Part shown: piece by piece, positions 18,699 to 27,756 of the stretch
Numbering within the stretch: position 1 is the first letter of the stretch
How the letters are laid out: the number at the start of each line of letters is the position of its first letter
Program-made: the position numbers and the translations under genes
Notes under the pieces: model-generated
Told to the model about the DNA's origin: nothing
The model's input: the letters and a program-made list of their open reading frames with translations, nothing else
Database searches by the model: none
Source of the DNA: Shinella sp. CPCC 101442
GTDB lineage: Bacteria; Pseudomonadota; Alphaproteobacteria; Rhizobiales; Rhizobiaceae
Direction of reading: 5' to 3'
DNA: 64,000 nt
Assembly: GCF_024704725.1 (NCBI RefSeq)
Contig: NZ_JALIQS010000006.1
Coordinates: 186,001-250,000, forward strand

Positions 18699-19850
18699 AT
18701 GACAGACAAAGCTGGACTGACGGGCGCCGTGCCGCGGCAACGCGACACGCGCCTTGATGTCTTCAGGGCCATCGCCCTCCTGACGATTTTCGTCAATCAC
18801 GTTCCGGGCCAGTATCTGGAACACCTGACGCACAAGAATTTCGGCTTTTCCGATTCGGCTGAAGCCTTCGTTCTGATTTCGGGCATGTCGGTGGGCCTCG
18901 CCTATGGATCGCGCTTCGCCGTCGGCGAGCGGCTGGCGGTGACGCTGCGCATCCTGCGCCGGGCGCTGACGCTCTATATCGCCCATATCATGACGAGCAT
19001 TCTGACCTTCGCGATTTTCGCGGGCGGTGCCTTGTGGTTCGAACGCCCCGACCTGATCTCGGAGATCAACCTGCGCGCCGTCGTCGACCGCACGGAGCAG
19101 GGTGTCGTCAGCATGGTGCTGCTCGGCCATCAGTTCGGCTACAACAACATCCTGTCGATGTATGCCGTGTTGTTCCTGATGCTGCCGGGCTTCCTCTGGC
19201 TCTACCGGCAGAGCGCGCTGCTGTTGCTCGCCGTCTCCGGCACGCTCTGGCTTTGCGCCGGCATCTGGCAGATCGCGCCGTCGAATTTTCTCGATGACGG
19301 CAAGTGGTTCCTCAATCCCTTGTCCTGGCAGTTCCTCTTCGTCATCGGCTTCGTCGGCGTGCTCAAGGCGAAGCGAACGGGTATTCCCCGCAACATCGGG
19401 CTGACGGTGCTTTCCGCAGCCTATCTTTTCGTCGCGATGCTCTGGGTCGTGTTTTCCTGGTGGAACATCGACTTCTCCTACGGTCTGCCGGCCGTGTTGA
19501 CCGGTTTCGACAAGACGTTCCTCTCGGCCACCCGCCTGCTGCATGTGCTTGCCGGCGCCTATCTGGTGGCGACGATCCCGGTTCTGTCGAACTGGGCGGC
19601 GCTGCCGCTCTCCCATCCGCTGGTGGCCGTCGGCCGGCATTCGCTCGCCGTCTTCATCTTCGGCACGATCCTCGCCATGGTCGGGCAGGTGATGATGTTC
19701 GTCACGGGCAAGAACCCCCTCATCGGCACGCTCTATGCCCTTGCTGGCATCGTGCTGCATGTCGTCTATGCGCGGTATCTCGACTGGCAGGCCGCCGTTA
19801 TCGGCAGCACGAATGCAAAACGGCAGGGCGTGCGAGGCCCTGCCGGTTAA
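18699..19850 (+). CDS. opgC: OpgC/Cgm-type acyltransferase, probable cyclic glucan succinylation
   Basis: This 383-residue polytopic membrane protein opens with RDTRLDVFRAIALLTIFVNHVPG, the hallmark of OpgC and related acyltransferase-3 proteins, with the proposed catalytic His in the first membrane segment, followed by about nine more hydrophobic segments. OpgC in Rhodobacter and Cgm in Brucella add succinyl groups to periplasmic glucans. It lies 24 bp after ndvB and is convergent with the glucan exporter ndvA, which strongly supports a role in modifying cyclic glucan. ATG 18699 is preferred; a GTG at 18684 lies within the inverted repeat. The acyl group is inferred, not shown. Confidence 0.85.
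   Translation: MTDKAGLTGAVPRQRDTRLDVFRAIALLTIFVNHVPGQYLEHLTHKNFGFSDSAEAFVLISGMSVGLAYGSRFAVGERLAVTLRILRRALTLYIAHIMTSILTFAIFAGGALWFERPDLISEINLRAVVDRTEQGVVSMVLLGHQFGYNNILSMYAVLFLMLPGFLWLYRQSALLLLAVSGTLWLCAGIWQIAPSNFLDDGKWFLNPLSWQFLFVIGFVGVLKAKRTGIPRNIGLTVLSAAYLFVAMLWVVFSWWNIDFSYGLPAVLTGFDKTFLSATRLLHVLAGAYLVATIPVLSNWAALPLSHPLVAVGRHSLAVFIFGTILAMVGQVMMFVTGKNPLIGTLYALAGIVLHVVYARYLDWQAAVIGSTNAKRQGVRGPAG
19822..19844 (-). terminator. Probable terminator for ndvA
   Basis: GGCAGGGC and GCCCTGCC pair over a 7-nt loop. On the minus strand the stem is followed by GTTTTGC, a short T-run, and it lies about 40 bases after the ndvA stop. It overlaps the end of opgC on the plus strand, where no T-tract follows. 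Confidence 0.5.
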
Positions 19851-19882
19851 AAGGGGCGCGAAGCCCGAAGCACTGCCTGGGA

Positions 19883-21640
19883 TCAGGCTGCGGTGTGGCT
19901 CTTGCGCACGTCGTCGTCCGTCAGGATGCCGCTGGCGCGCAGCAGGGCGGCGAAACGGCCGTTGCTCTGGCTGAGATCGTTGAACGTGCCCATTTCGGCA
20001 ACCTGGCCGTGATCCATGAAAACCACCAGATCGGCTTCACGGACCGTCGAGAGGCGGTGCGCGATGATGAAGGTCGTGCGGTTGCGGCGCAGCTGGTCGA
20101 TCGCCGCCTTGACCCGCGCTTCCGTCTCCACGTCGAGCGCGCTGGTCGCCTCGTCGAGAACCAGGATCGGCGCGTTCTTCAGGATGGCGCGGGCAATCGC
20201 GATGCGCTGGCGCTCGCCGCCCGAAAGGCGGTTGCCGCGCTCGCCGACATGCGTGTCGTAGCCGCTCTGGCGCGACGCGATGAAGTCGTTCGCCGCTGCG
20301 GCTTCCGCGGCCACCATGACCTCGTCTTCCGTGGCGCCCTCGCGACCAAGACGGATGTTGTCCGAGATCGAGCGGTTGAGCAAGCCGGCATCCTGGAAGA
20401 CCGTGGCAATCGAATGGCGCAACGACTTGCGCGTCACCTTGGATATATCGACGCCGTCGATGAGGATCTGGCCCGATTGCGGCTCGTAGACGCGCTGCAG
20501 CAGGTTGACGAGCGTCGTCTTGCCGGCACCCGTCGGGCCGACGATGGCGACCGTCTGGCCGGCTTCCGCCGTGAACGAGACGTCGCGCACGCCCTGGGTG
20601 GCATTGGCGAAGTCGAAGCTGATATTGCGGAATTCGACCCGGCCCTTGACGTCGCCGAGATCGCCGGCGCCCGCAGGCTCCTCGCGCTCCTTGACGGCGT
20701 CTTCCAGCGTGAAGAAGTCCTCGAGCTTCGAGCGGGCTTCGAAGATCTGCGTCACGAAGGCCTTCATCTGGTCGAGACGGCCGATGAGCAGGCCGGCAAA
20801 GCCGATGAAGGCGATGACGTCACCCACCTTGATTTCACCGCGCTGCACCAGAACCGTGCCGATGACGAGGATGGTCATCATGGAAATGGTCGAGGCGATG
20901 CGGTTGAGCGCGCTGGCGAGCGCCCACCAGTCGAGCACCGGATACTGGGCATTGATCAGCCGCTCGGCAAAACGCTTCAGTTCGCGCGTCTCCGCCTCGA
21001 TGCGGTTGTAGCTGTGTACGACCGAAACGTTGCTGATGGAGTCGGACACATGCGAGAAGACGGTGTGGTAGTGGTTCTCGACAGAGGCCTGGCCCTCACG
21101 GGTGCGGTTCATCACCACCTTGCCGATCAGCACATAGAGCGCGCCGAGCACGACCAGCACCATCGAAAGACGATAATCCATCACGAAAGCGGTGGGCACG
21201 AGCAGCACGAGCGCCACGGCGGTCGCAAGGTGCGTGCGCATGAATTCGAGCCAGAGGCCGAACAGCGTCTCGCAGGCGCGCAGCAACGTGTGCAGGGCAT
21301 TCGAGGTGCCGCGCTGGCTATGCCAGGCGAGCGGCATGGAAATGATACGGCCGAAGGCTTCCGTCAGCAGGCTGGCGCGGCGGCCATGGGCCAGCCGGTC
21401 GGCCTCGCGGGCGACGAGCACGAAGGCGATGGTGTTGAACAGGCCGAAGCCCGCCCACATCAGCAACAGTGGCGTGACGTTCCCCTGGGAAGAGATGGCA
21501 TCGATGATGCGACCGAACAGGATCGGTTCGGCAATGGCGATCACGGCGAGCACGACGTTGGCGGAGACAACCGAACCAACACGGAGCTTGTAGACGCTCA
21601 GATAGCTGAGCGCCCTTGCATAGACCTGAAACAAAGACAC
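19883..21640 (-). CDS. ndvA: Cyclic beta-1,2-glucan ABC exporter (permease-ATPase)
   Basis: NdvA (ChvA) is a half-size ABC exporter that moves cyclic beta-1,2-glucan across the inner membrane, working as a homodimer. The 585-residue protein begins VSLFQVYARALSYLSVYKLRVG, matching the start of known NdvA proteins, so the GTG at 21638-21640 is preferred over the longer frame. Six membrane helices fill the first half. The ATPase half has Walker A GPTGAGKTTLVNLL, signature LSGGERQRIAIARA and Walker B ILVLDEATSALD. It faces opgC and ndvB, so synthesis, modification and export genes form one convergent cluster. Confidence 0.93.
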   Translation of the reverse strand: MSLFQVYARALSYLSVYKLRVGSVVSANVVLAVIAIAEPILFGRIIDAISSQGNVTPLLLMWAGFGLFNTIAFVLVAREADRLAHGRRASLLTEAFGRIISMPLAWHSQRGTSNALHTLLRACETLFGLWLEFMRTHLATAVALVLLVPTAFVMDYRLSMVLVVLGALYVLIGKVVMNRTREGQASVENHYHTVFSHVSDSISNVSVVHSYNRIEAETRELKRFAERLINAQYPVLDWWALASALNRIASTISMMTILVIGTVLVQRGEIKVGDVIAFIGFAGLLIGRLDQMKAFVTQIFEARSKLEDFFTLEDAVKEREEPAGAGDLGDVKGRVEFRNISFDFANATQGVRDVSFTAEAGQTVAIVGPTGAGKTTLVNLLQRVYEPQSGQILIDGVDISKVTRKSLRHSIATVFQDAGLLNRSISDNIRLGREGATEDEVMVAAEAAAANDFIASRQSGYDTHVGERGNRLSGGERQRIAIARAILKNAPILVLDEATSALDVETEARVKAAIDQLRRNRTTFIIAHRLSTVREADLVVFMDHGQVAEMGTFNDLSQSNGRFAALLRASGILTDDDVRKSHTAA

Positions 21641-21762
21641 GAATGCGGCCTTTCCGGGCAAAACCTGTTGTGCAGTGCGATATTCGCACCTCTCAATCCC
21701 TTGGCTTCAGGCATTAAGCAGCGCAAGGGGCGAAAGTTCTTCGCGGCGGAGCAAATTTCATG

Positions 21763-21782
21763 ACGCAATTGAAATCTTGCGT
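21763..21782. promoter_or_regulatory. 20-bp dyad upstream of the LuxR-type regulator
   Basis: ACGCAA and TTGCGT flank an 8-base spacer, giving a 20-bp dyad, the same total length as a lux box. It sits between divergent ndvA and the luxR-like gene. The sequence does not closely match known lux boxes, so this is only a candidate operator. Confidence 0.3.
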
Positions 21783-21941
21783 GATGTCAGTGTTTTGCGC
21801 GCCACGACGTCCTTATCCGATTGATTTTCATCATTCGATCCTGCCAAGTGTAGGCGGGGCAACATGAATGGGACATGACTGGCCGGAATACGGTCGGTTA
21901 TTTCTTCGAATTTGAATTGGGGCGCTTCGAGCGCGGGGCAT

Positions 21942-22682
21942 ATGAAGATCAACTTGCTGGTGCAGTTCCTTGCACTGATCGACGAGTTGCGGGGCCGTGA
22001 GGAGACGACGGCCGAATTCGAGCGTCTGCTGACACTTTGCGGCTTCGACTATTATTGGCTGACCCTGGCACCGAAGCCGGTGGAGAGCTTGTCCGGTCTG
22101 ATGCTCGCCGGGCGCTGGCCGCGAGGATGGCCGGAAACCTATCTTCAGAAGCGCTACATGCAGGTCGATCCGACGGTGCGGTATCTCGGTCATGCGCAGA
22201 CGGGTTTCCGCTGGCGCGACACGTTGAGCGCCTTCCGCGCGAGCCCGCATCGCAAGCGCATGGAGCGCATGATGGTGGATGCGCGGCAGAACGGGCTGGA
22301 GGATGGCTACCTTTTCCCCGTCCACGGGCGGCGCGGCCTTGTCGGCAGCCTCAGCCTGGGCGGCAAGCCCGTCGAACTCGAAGGTGTCGAGATCGGCCTT
22401 CTCGACAGCATCGCCCGGCGGCTTTACTGGAAGCTCGTCCATATCGAGAATCCGGATATGGCGGCGCGTCTGACGGCCGTCGTGGATGTCGAGCTGACGC
22501 GGCGTGAAATGGAAGCGCTGAGCCTGCTTGCCGAAGGCATGACCTCGCCGGATATCGGCCGTGTCCTCGGCATTTCCAGCCATACGGTCGATTGGTACAT
22601 GAACGGCATCCAGGAAAAGCTCGACGCCCGCAATCGCCATCACGCTGTTGCGATCGCTTTCCGTCTGGGCCTTGTGTCGTAA
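21942..22682 (+). CDS. LuxR-family regulator with autoinducer-binding domain (LuxR solo)
   Basis: The 246-residue protein has an N-terminal autoinducer-binding domain and a C-terminal GerE-type helix-turn-helix (LTRREMEALSLLAEGMTSPDIGRVLGISSHTVDWYM, about residues 183-218). Residues usually needed for acyl-homoserine-lactone binding appear to be kept: W and Y in GRWPRGWPETYLQKRY, D in QVDPTV, W in FRWRD and G in EDGYLFPVHG. No luxI-type synthase is in the window, so it is a candidate LuxR solo. ATG 21942 gives a normal length; an in-frame TTG at 21912 is weaker. It stands alone between ndvA and pyc, and its target genes are unknown. Confidence 0.85.
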   Translation: MKINLLVQFLALIDELRGREETTAEFERLLTLCGFDYYWLTLAPKPVESLSGLMLAGRWPRGWPETYLQKRYMQVDPTVRYLGHAQTGFRWRDTLSAFRASPHRKRMERMMVDARQNGLEDGYLFPVHGRRGLVGSLSLGGKPVELEGVEIGLLDSIARRLYWKLVHIENPDMAARLTAVVDVELTRREMEALSLLAEGMTSPDIGRVLGISSHTVDWYMNGIQEKLDARNRHHAVAIAFRLGLVS

Positions 22683-22808
22683 GCGCACGTTTTCGCGCGC
22701 GTGCATCAACTGCTTGTTTTGAAACAACCTATGGCGGAAAATTACCCTCTGGCGCGACCGGGATTGTTTCCTGCGGCGCAAATCTTTTGTTCCGTGACGA
22801 CTACAAAA

Positions 22809-22836
22809 TTGCACTTTGGAAATTAGCCGCTAATAA
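22809..22836 (+). promoter_or_regulatory. Candidate pyc promoter
   Basis: TTGCAC and TAATAA are separated by 16 bases and lie about 65 bases upstream of the pyc start. This is a sigma-70-like arrangement in an A+T-richer stretch; spacing is slightly short. Confidence 0.35.
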
Positions 22837-22900
22837 TTCTCTTCGCGGGTGCAGCATTTCCCGTTTTCGAGTCCCCACCCAAGTCAATGAGGAGTTCGAC

Positions 22901-25900
22901 TTGCCCATATCCAAGATCCTTGTCGCCAACCGTTCAGAAATCGCCATCCGCGTGTTCCGCGCGGCCAATGAACTGGGCTTGAAAACGGTCGCGATATGGG
23001 CGGAAGAGGACAAACTGGCGCTGCACCGCTTCAAGGCCGACGAGAGCTACCAGATCGGCCGCGGCCCGCATCTGGCCCGCGATCTCGGCCCCATCGAAAG
23101 CTACCTGGCGATCGAGGAAGTGATCCGTGTCGCCAGGCTTTCGGGCGCCGACGCGATCCATCCCGGCTACGGCCTGCTCTCGGAAAGCCCGGAATTCGTC
23201 GATGCCTGTGACGCCGCCGGCATCACCTTCATCGGCCCGCGTCCGGCCACCATGCGCCAGCTCGGCAACAAGGTCGCCGCGCGCAACCTCGCCATGTCCG
23301 TCGGCGTACCGGTCGTGCCGGCCACCGATCCGCTGCCGGACGACGAGGCTGAAATCCATCGCCTCGCCGCCGAGATCGGCTATCCCGTCATGCTCAAGGC
23401 CTCCTGGGGCGGTGGCGGGCGCGGCATGCGCGCGATCCGCGATGCGAAGGATCTGATCCGCGAGGTGACGGAAGCCAAGCGCGAGGCGAAGGCCGCCTTC
23501 GGCAAGGACGAGGTCTATCTCGAAAAGCTCGTCGAGCGTGCCCGCCACGTCGAAAGCCAGATTCTCGGCGATACCCACGGCAATGTCGTGCATCTCTTCG
23601 AGCGCGACTGCTCCATCCAGCGCCGCAACCAGAAGGTCGTCGAGCGCGCGCCCGCCCCCTATCTTTCCGAGGCGCAGCGCCAGGAACTGGCGAACTATTC
23701 GCTGAAGATCGGCCAGGCGACGAACTATATCGGCGCCGGCACGGTCGAGTACCTGATGGATGTCGAGAGCGGCAAGTTCTACTTCATCGAAGTCAATCCG
23801 CGCATCCAGGTTGAACACACCGTCACGGAAGTCGTGACGGGTATCGATATCGTCAAGGCGCAGATCCACATCCTCGACGGTGAAGCGATCGGCACCCCGG
23901 AATCGGGCGTTCCCGCGCAGGAAAACATCCGTCTCAACGGCCATGCGCTGCAGTGCCGCATCACCACGGAAGACCCCGAACAGAACTTCATCCCGGACTA
24001 CGGCCGCATCACCGGCTACCGCTCGGCGGCCGGCTTCGGCATCCGTCTCGACGGTGGCACGGCCTATACCGGCGCCTACATCACCCGCTACTACGACCCT
24101 CTGCTCGTCAAGGTCACGGCATCGGGCAGCACGGCGGCAGAGGCCATTACCCGTATGGACCGCGCGCTGCGCGAGTTCCGTATCCGTGGCGTTGCGACCA
24201 ACCTCACCTTCCTCGAGGCGATCATCGGCCACGAGGCCTTCCGCAACAACACCTACACGACCCGCTTCATCGATACGACGCCGGAGCTCTTCCAGCAGGT
24301 GAAGCGCCAGGACCGCGCGACGAAGCTGCTCACCTATATCGCCGACGTCACCGTCAACGGCCATCCGGAAGCCAAGGGCCGGCCGAAGCCGCCGTCCGAC
24401 GTCGCCAAGCCCGTCGTACCCTATATCAACGGGGATATTCCCGACGGCACCAAGCAGAAGCTCGACGAACTCGGACCGAAGAAGTTCGCCGAATGGCTGC
24501 GCGCGCAAAACCAGGTACTGCTGACCGATACGACGATGCGCGATGCGCATCAGTCGCTGCTGGCGACCCGCATGCGCACGCATGACATCGCCCGCGTCGC
24601 CGGCACCTATGCCCGGGCGCTTCCGCAGCTCTTCTCGCTGGAGTGCTGGGGCGGTGCGACCTTCGACGTCTCCATGCGCTTCCTGACGGAAGATCCGTGG
24701 GAGCGTCTGGCCCGCATCCGCGAGGATGCGCCGAACCTGCTGCTGCAGATGCTGCTGCGCGGCGCCAACGGCGTCGGCTACAAGAACTATCCCGACAATG
24801 TCGTGAAGTATTTCGTGCGCCAGGCCGCCAAGGGTGGCATCGACGTCTTCCGCGTGTTCGACTGCCTCAACTGGGTCGACAACATGCGCGTCTCGATGGA
24901 CGCCATCGCCGAAGAGAACCGCATCTGCGAGGCGACGATCTGCTATACCGGCGATCTCCTGAATGCCGCCCGCCCGAAATACGACCTGAAGTATTATACC
25001 AATCTTGCCGGCGAGCTGGAAAAGGCCGGCGCGCACATGATCGCGCTGAAGGACATGGCGGGTCTCCTGAAGCCCGCCGCTGCCCGTGTGCTGTTCAAGG
25101 CGTTGCGCGAGGCGACCGACCTGCCGATCCATTTCCACACCCATGACACGTCGGGCATTGCGGCGGCGACCGTGCTTGCCGCGGTGGATGCCGGCGTCGA
25201 TGTCGTGGATGCCGCGATGGATGCGCTGTCGGGCAACACGTCCCAGCCCTGCCTCGGCTCGATCGTCGAGGCGCTGAAGGGGTCCGAGCGTGATCCGGGC
25301 CTCGATCCGGAATGGATTCGCCGCATCTCCTTCTACTGGGAGGCCGTGCGCTTCCAGTATGCCGCCTTCGAAAGCGACCTCAAGGGGCCGGCCTCCGAGG
25401 TCTATCTGCATGAAATGCCGGGCGGCCAGTTCACCAACCTCAAGGAGCAGGCCCGTTCGCTCGGTCTAGAGACCAAGTGGCACCGCGTCGCCCAGGCCTA
25501 TGCCGACGCCAACCAGATGTTCGGCGATATCGTCAAGGTGACGCCCTCCTCCAAGGTGGTCGGCGACATGGCGCTGATGATGGTCAGCCAGGACCTCACC
25601 GTCGCCGATGTCGAGAACCCGGCCAGGGACATCGCCTTCCCCGATTCGGTCGTGTCGATGCTCAAGGGCGATCTCGGCCAGCCCCCGGGCGGCTGGCCTG
25701 CCGCCCTTCAGAAGAAGGTGCTGAAGGGCGAGGAACCCTATACCGCCGTGCCGGGTTCGCTGCTGCCGCCTGCCGATCTCGCTGCCGAGCGCAAGGCGAT
25801 CGAGGACAAGCTGGAGCGTCCGCTCGACGACTTCGAGTTCGCCTCGTATCTGATGTATCCGAAGGTTTTCACCGACTACGCGCTGGCCGTCGATACCTAC

Positions 25901-26359
25901 GGTCCCGTCAGCGTCCTGCCGACACTGGCCTATTTCTACGGGCTTGCGCCGGGTGAGGAGCTTCAGCCGGAGCTGGAGAAGGGCGTCTCGCTCGTCATCC
26001 TGCACCAGGCGATCAGCGAGCCGGATACGCAGGGCATGGTCAAGGTGTTCTTCGAGCTGAACGGCCAGCCGCGCCTCATCAAGGTGCCGGATCGCAACCG
26101 TGCCGCAACGTCTGCCGTGCGCCGCAAGGCCGAAAGCAGCAATGCTGCCCATCTCGGCGCCCCGATGCCGGGCGTCATCTCGACGGTCTCGATCTCCGCC
26201 GGCCAGCCGGTCAAGGCCGGCGACGTGCTGCTGTCCATCGAGGCGATGAAGATGGAAACGGCGCTGCACGCCGAAAGGGACGGCATGATCTCGGAAGTGC
26301 TGGTGCGCGCCGGCGACCAGATCGACGCCAAGGACCTCTTGATCGTCTACGGCGCCTGA
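22901..26359 (+). CDS. pyc: Pyruvate carboxylase
   Basis: Pyruvate carboxylase makes oxaloacetate from pyruvate and bicarbonate with ATP and biotin, refilling the TCA cycle. The 1152-residue product has, in order, biotin carboxylase (ATP-grasp with SWGGGGRGMR and EVNPRIQVEHTVTE), carboxyltransferase (LLTDTTMRDAHQSLLATRMRT) and a C-terminal biotinyl domain with EAMKMET, modified Lys near residue 1117. The start is TTG 22901: AGGAG (22890-22894) sits six bases upstream and the protein then begins PISKILVANRSEIAIRVF, as in known rhizobial Pyc. The open frame extends further upstream but that part is not Pyc-like. A strong terminator follows. Confidence 0.96.
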   Translation: MPISKILVANRSEIAIRVFRAANELGLKTVAIWAEEDKLALHRFKADESYQIGRGPHLARDLGPIESYLAIEEVIRVARLSGADAIHPGYGLLSESPEFVDACDAAGITFIGPRPATMRQLGNKVAARNLAMSVGVPVVPATDPLPDDEAEIHRLAAEIGYPVMLKASWGGGGRGMRAIRDAKDLIREVTEAKREAKAAFGKDEVYLEKLVERARHVESQILGDTHGNVVHLFERDCSIQRRNQKVVERAPAPYLSEAQRQELANYSLKIGQATNYIGAGTVEYLMDVESGKFYFIEVNPRIQVEHTVTEVVTGIDIVKAQIHILDGEAIGTPESGVPAQENIRLNGHALQCRITTEDPEQNFIPDYGRITGYRSAAGFGIRLDGGTAYTGAYITRYYDPLLVKVTASGSTAAEAITRMDRALREFRIRGVATNLTFLEAIIGHEAFRNNTYTTRFIDTTPELFQQVKRQDRATKLLTYIADVTVNGHPEAKGRPKPPSDVAKPVVPYINGDIPDGTKQKLDELGPKKFAEWLRAQNQVLLTDTTMRDAHQSLLATRMRTHDIARVAGTYARALPQLFSLECWGGATFDVSMRFLTEDPWERLARIREDAPNLLLQMLLRGANGVGYKNYPDNVVKYFVRQAAKGGIDVFRVFDCLNWVDNMRVSMDAIAEENRICEATICYTGDLLNAARPKYDLKYYTNLAGELEKAGAHMIALKDMAGLLKPAAARVLFKALREATDLPIHFHTHDTSGIAAATVLAAVDAGVDVVDAAMDALSGNTSQPCLGSIVEALKGSERDPGLDPEWIRRISFYWEAVRFQYAAFESDLKGPASEVYLHEMPGGQFTNLKEQARSLGLETKWHRVAQAYADANQMFGDIVKVTPSSKVVGDMALMMVSQDLTVADVENPARDIAFPDSVVSMLKGDLGQPPGGWPAALQKKVLKGEEPYTAVPGSLLPPADLAAERKAIEDKLERPLDDFEFASYLMYPKVFTDYALAVDTYGPVSVLPTLAYFYGLAPGEELQPELEKGVSLVILHQAISEPDTQGMVKVFFELNGQPRLIKVPDRNRAATSAVRRKAESSNAAHLGAPMPGVISTVSISAGQPVKAGDVLLSIEAMKMETALHAERDGMISEVLVRAGDQIDAKDLLIVYGA

Positions 26360-26390
26360 CCGGCGCAAGGACGTGAAGGCCTGATTGATA

Positions 26391-26420
26391 GGGATGGGGA
26401 TTAACCCCATCCCTTTTTTT
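26391..26420 (+). terminator. Rho-independent terminator after pyc
   Basis: GGGATGGGG and CCCCATCCC form a perfect 9-bp stem with an ATTAA loop, followed by seven T residues. It lies 31 bases past the pyc stop. Confidence 0.93.
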
Positions 26421-26475
26421 ATCTTGCTTTCCGGCAATTGCGGACGCACAACGCGACGAAATTGTTCAACAAACC

Positions 26476-27036
26476 ATGGCTTCCATGAGCTTCGTCATCC
26501 GCACTGCCGCGCTCGGCGACATCGCCGCCTTCACTGAAATCTATCGCGAATCCGTGCTGAACGGGGTGGCGAGCTACGAGATCGACCCGCCCTCGCTCGA
26601 CGCGATGGAGGCGCGCTTCACCGCGATCACCGGCAAGGGCTATCCCTATATCGTCGCGGTCGAACAGACCGGGCTGATCCTCGGCTATGCCTATGCTTCG
26701 GCGTTTCGCACGCGGCCGGCCTATCGCTGGCTCGTCGAGGATTCGGTCTATCTGGCGCCCGAAGCGCGCGGCAAGGGCGTCGGCAAGGCGCTGCTCGCCG
26801 AACTGATCCGCCGCGCCACCGATCTCGGTTTTCGCCAGATGGTGGCCGTCATCGGCGGCGCCCATCCCGCATCGATCGCCGTGCACAGTGCTGCCGGCTT
26901 CGAGCATTCCGGCCGCATGACGGCGACGGGCTTCAAGCACGGGCGCTGGCTGGATACGGTCTTCATGCAGCGCGCATTGGGAGAGGGCGCGGAAAATGAG
27001 CCTTCGGCGACGGACTATCCGGGCACGATGGCCTGA
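26476..27036 (+). CDS. GNAT-family N-acetyltransferase (phosphinothricin acetyltransferase-like)
   Basis: A 186-residue GNAT protein of the PAT/bar-like branch. It shows IRTAALGDIAAFTEIYRESV at the N-terminus, YAYASAFRTRPAYRW in the middle and the acetyl-CoA loop PEARGKGVGKALLAELIRRA (about residues 95-114), then IGGAHPASIAVHSAAGFEHSG. Such enzymes acetylate amino groups of methionine sulfoximine-like compounds or amino acids; the true substrate cannot be read here. ATG 26476 and ATG 26485 are both possible starts. It has its own unit between the pyc terminator and the convergent DUF2794 gene, with no gap between the stops. Confidence 0.85.
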   Translation: MASMSFVIRTAALGDIAAFTEIYRESVLNGVASYEIDPPSLDAMEARFTAITGKGYPYIVAVEQTGLILGYAYASAFRTRPAYRWLVEDSVYLAPEARGKGVGKALLAELIRRATDLGFRQMVAVIGGAHPASIAVHSAAGFEHSGRMTATGFKHGRWLDTVFMQRALGEGAENEPSATDYPGTMA

Positions 27037-27411
27037 TCACGTCTCGATGAGGCGCAAGACCTTGTCGAACAGCTTTAGCACCTGCTTCAGCTCGTGGCCG
27101 CGCTTCAGGATCGTGCCGTGCTGGTTGATGACGCTGTAGGCACCCTGCTTGGCGGCGAGCTTCGGGTCCTTCTCGATGCGGTAAAGCGGCATTTCGCCGG
27201 AGCGCTTGAAGACGGAAAAGACCGCTTTGTCGCGCATATGGTCGATGGCGTAGTCGCGCCATTCGCCTTCGCCGACCATGCGGCCATAGACCCACAGGAT
27301 CGCATCGAGCTCGCGTCGATGGAACGTGACGGGCAGCGGATCCTTGCTGCTCTTGTATTCCCTGAGGTCGACCACGACATCGGACGCCTGCAAATCCGGC
27401 TGATCAGTCAT
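27037..27411 (-). CDS. DUF2794 family protein
   Basis: A 124-residue protein starting MTDQPDLQASDVVVDLREY. The core TFHRRELDAILWVYGRMVGEGEWRDYAIDH, KAVFSVFKRSGEMPLYRIEKDPKL and ILKRGHELKQVLKLFDKVLR is typical of DUF2794, a family widespread in Alphaproteobacteria with no known function. ATG 27411 is preferred over a longer frame from 27441, whose first ten residues are not family-like. It ends base-to-base with the convergent GNAT gene. No membrane segment or signal peptide is seen. Confidence 0.85.
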   Translation of the reverse strand: MTDQPDLQASDVVVDLREYKSSKDPLPVTFHRRELDAILWVYGRMVGEGEWRDYAIDHMRDKAVFSVFKRSGEMPLYRIEKDPKLAAKQGAYSVINQHGTILKRGHELKQVLKLFDKVLRLIET

Positions 27412-27755
27412 CGAATCTCCGCACTCTACCTGTGACGGCACGGTGACAGTGTGCCTGACCGGAGATGAAATGCAAGGCGCGTGGCCAAGTCTGCGGCCCG
27501 GACTTGCGTTTTCGCAAAAATCCGTCCTGCCGCATTTCAGACAAACAGACGCCCAAATTTAAAGAGAGAGTTCGCCCGTCGCAGCCTGTCCCGGCCATCC
27601 GCTTCACGCGGAAGCCTGGCCGGTCCGGCCAGCGTCTGTCGAAGTTGCCCTGTATTCCGTTGTCGGCAGCTTCGTCCCGGTCCGGTCCGTCTCCTTCGAA
27701 CCCTCAAGCCCCAGCCCCTCGAAGAAGCCGGACCGGACCTCCCCCGCGGGGGAGG
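27412..27755. other. Noncoding spacer with GC-rich palindromes
   Basis: This 344-base spacer holds no supported gene. It contains CTGGCCGG-T-CCGGCCAG at 27616-27632, the repeated word CCGGTCCGGTCCG near 27690, and a perfect 20-bp palindrome (27737-27756) right after the stop of the DUF1223 gene. The upstream part (27412-27550) should carry the DUF2794 promoter. The palindromes look like rhizobial intergenic repeat elements. Confidence 0.5.
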
Positions 27756-27756
27756 T
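27737..27756. repeat. Perfect 20-bp GC palindrome at the end of the DUF1223 gene
   Basis: ACCTCCCCCGCGGGGGAGGT is a perfect palindrome touching the first base of the DUF1223 TAA stop on the minus strand. It has no loop or T-tract, so it is not a standard terminator. It may be a fragment of a palindromic intergenic repeat. Confidence 0.55.

Noticed and set aside
22934-25411. 825-codon minus-strand open frame opposite pyc
   Set aside because: Shadow of pyruvate carboxylase; no start signal and no domain.
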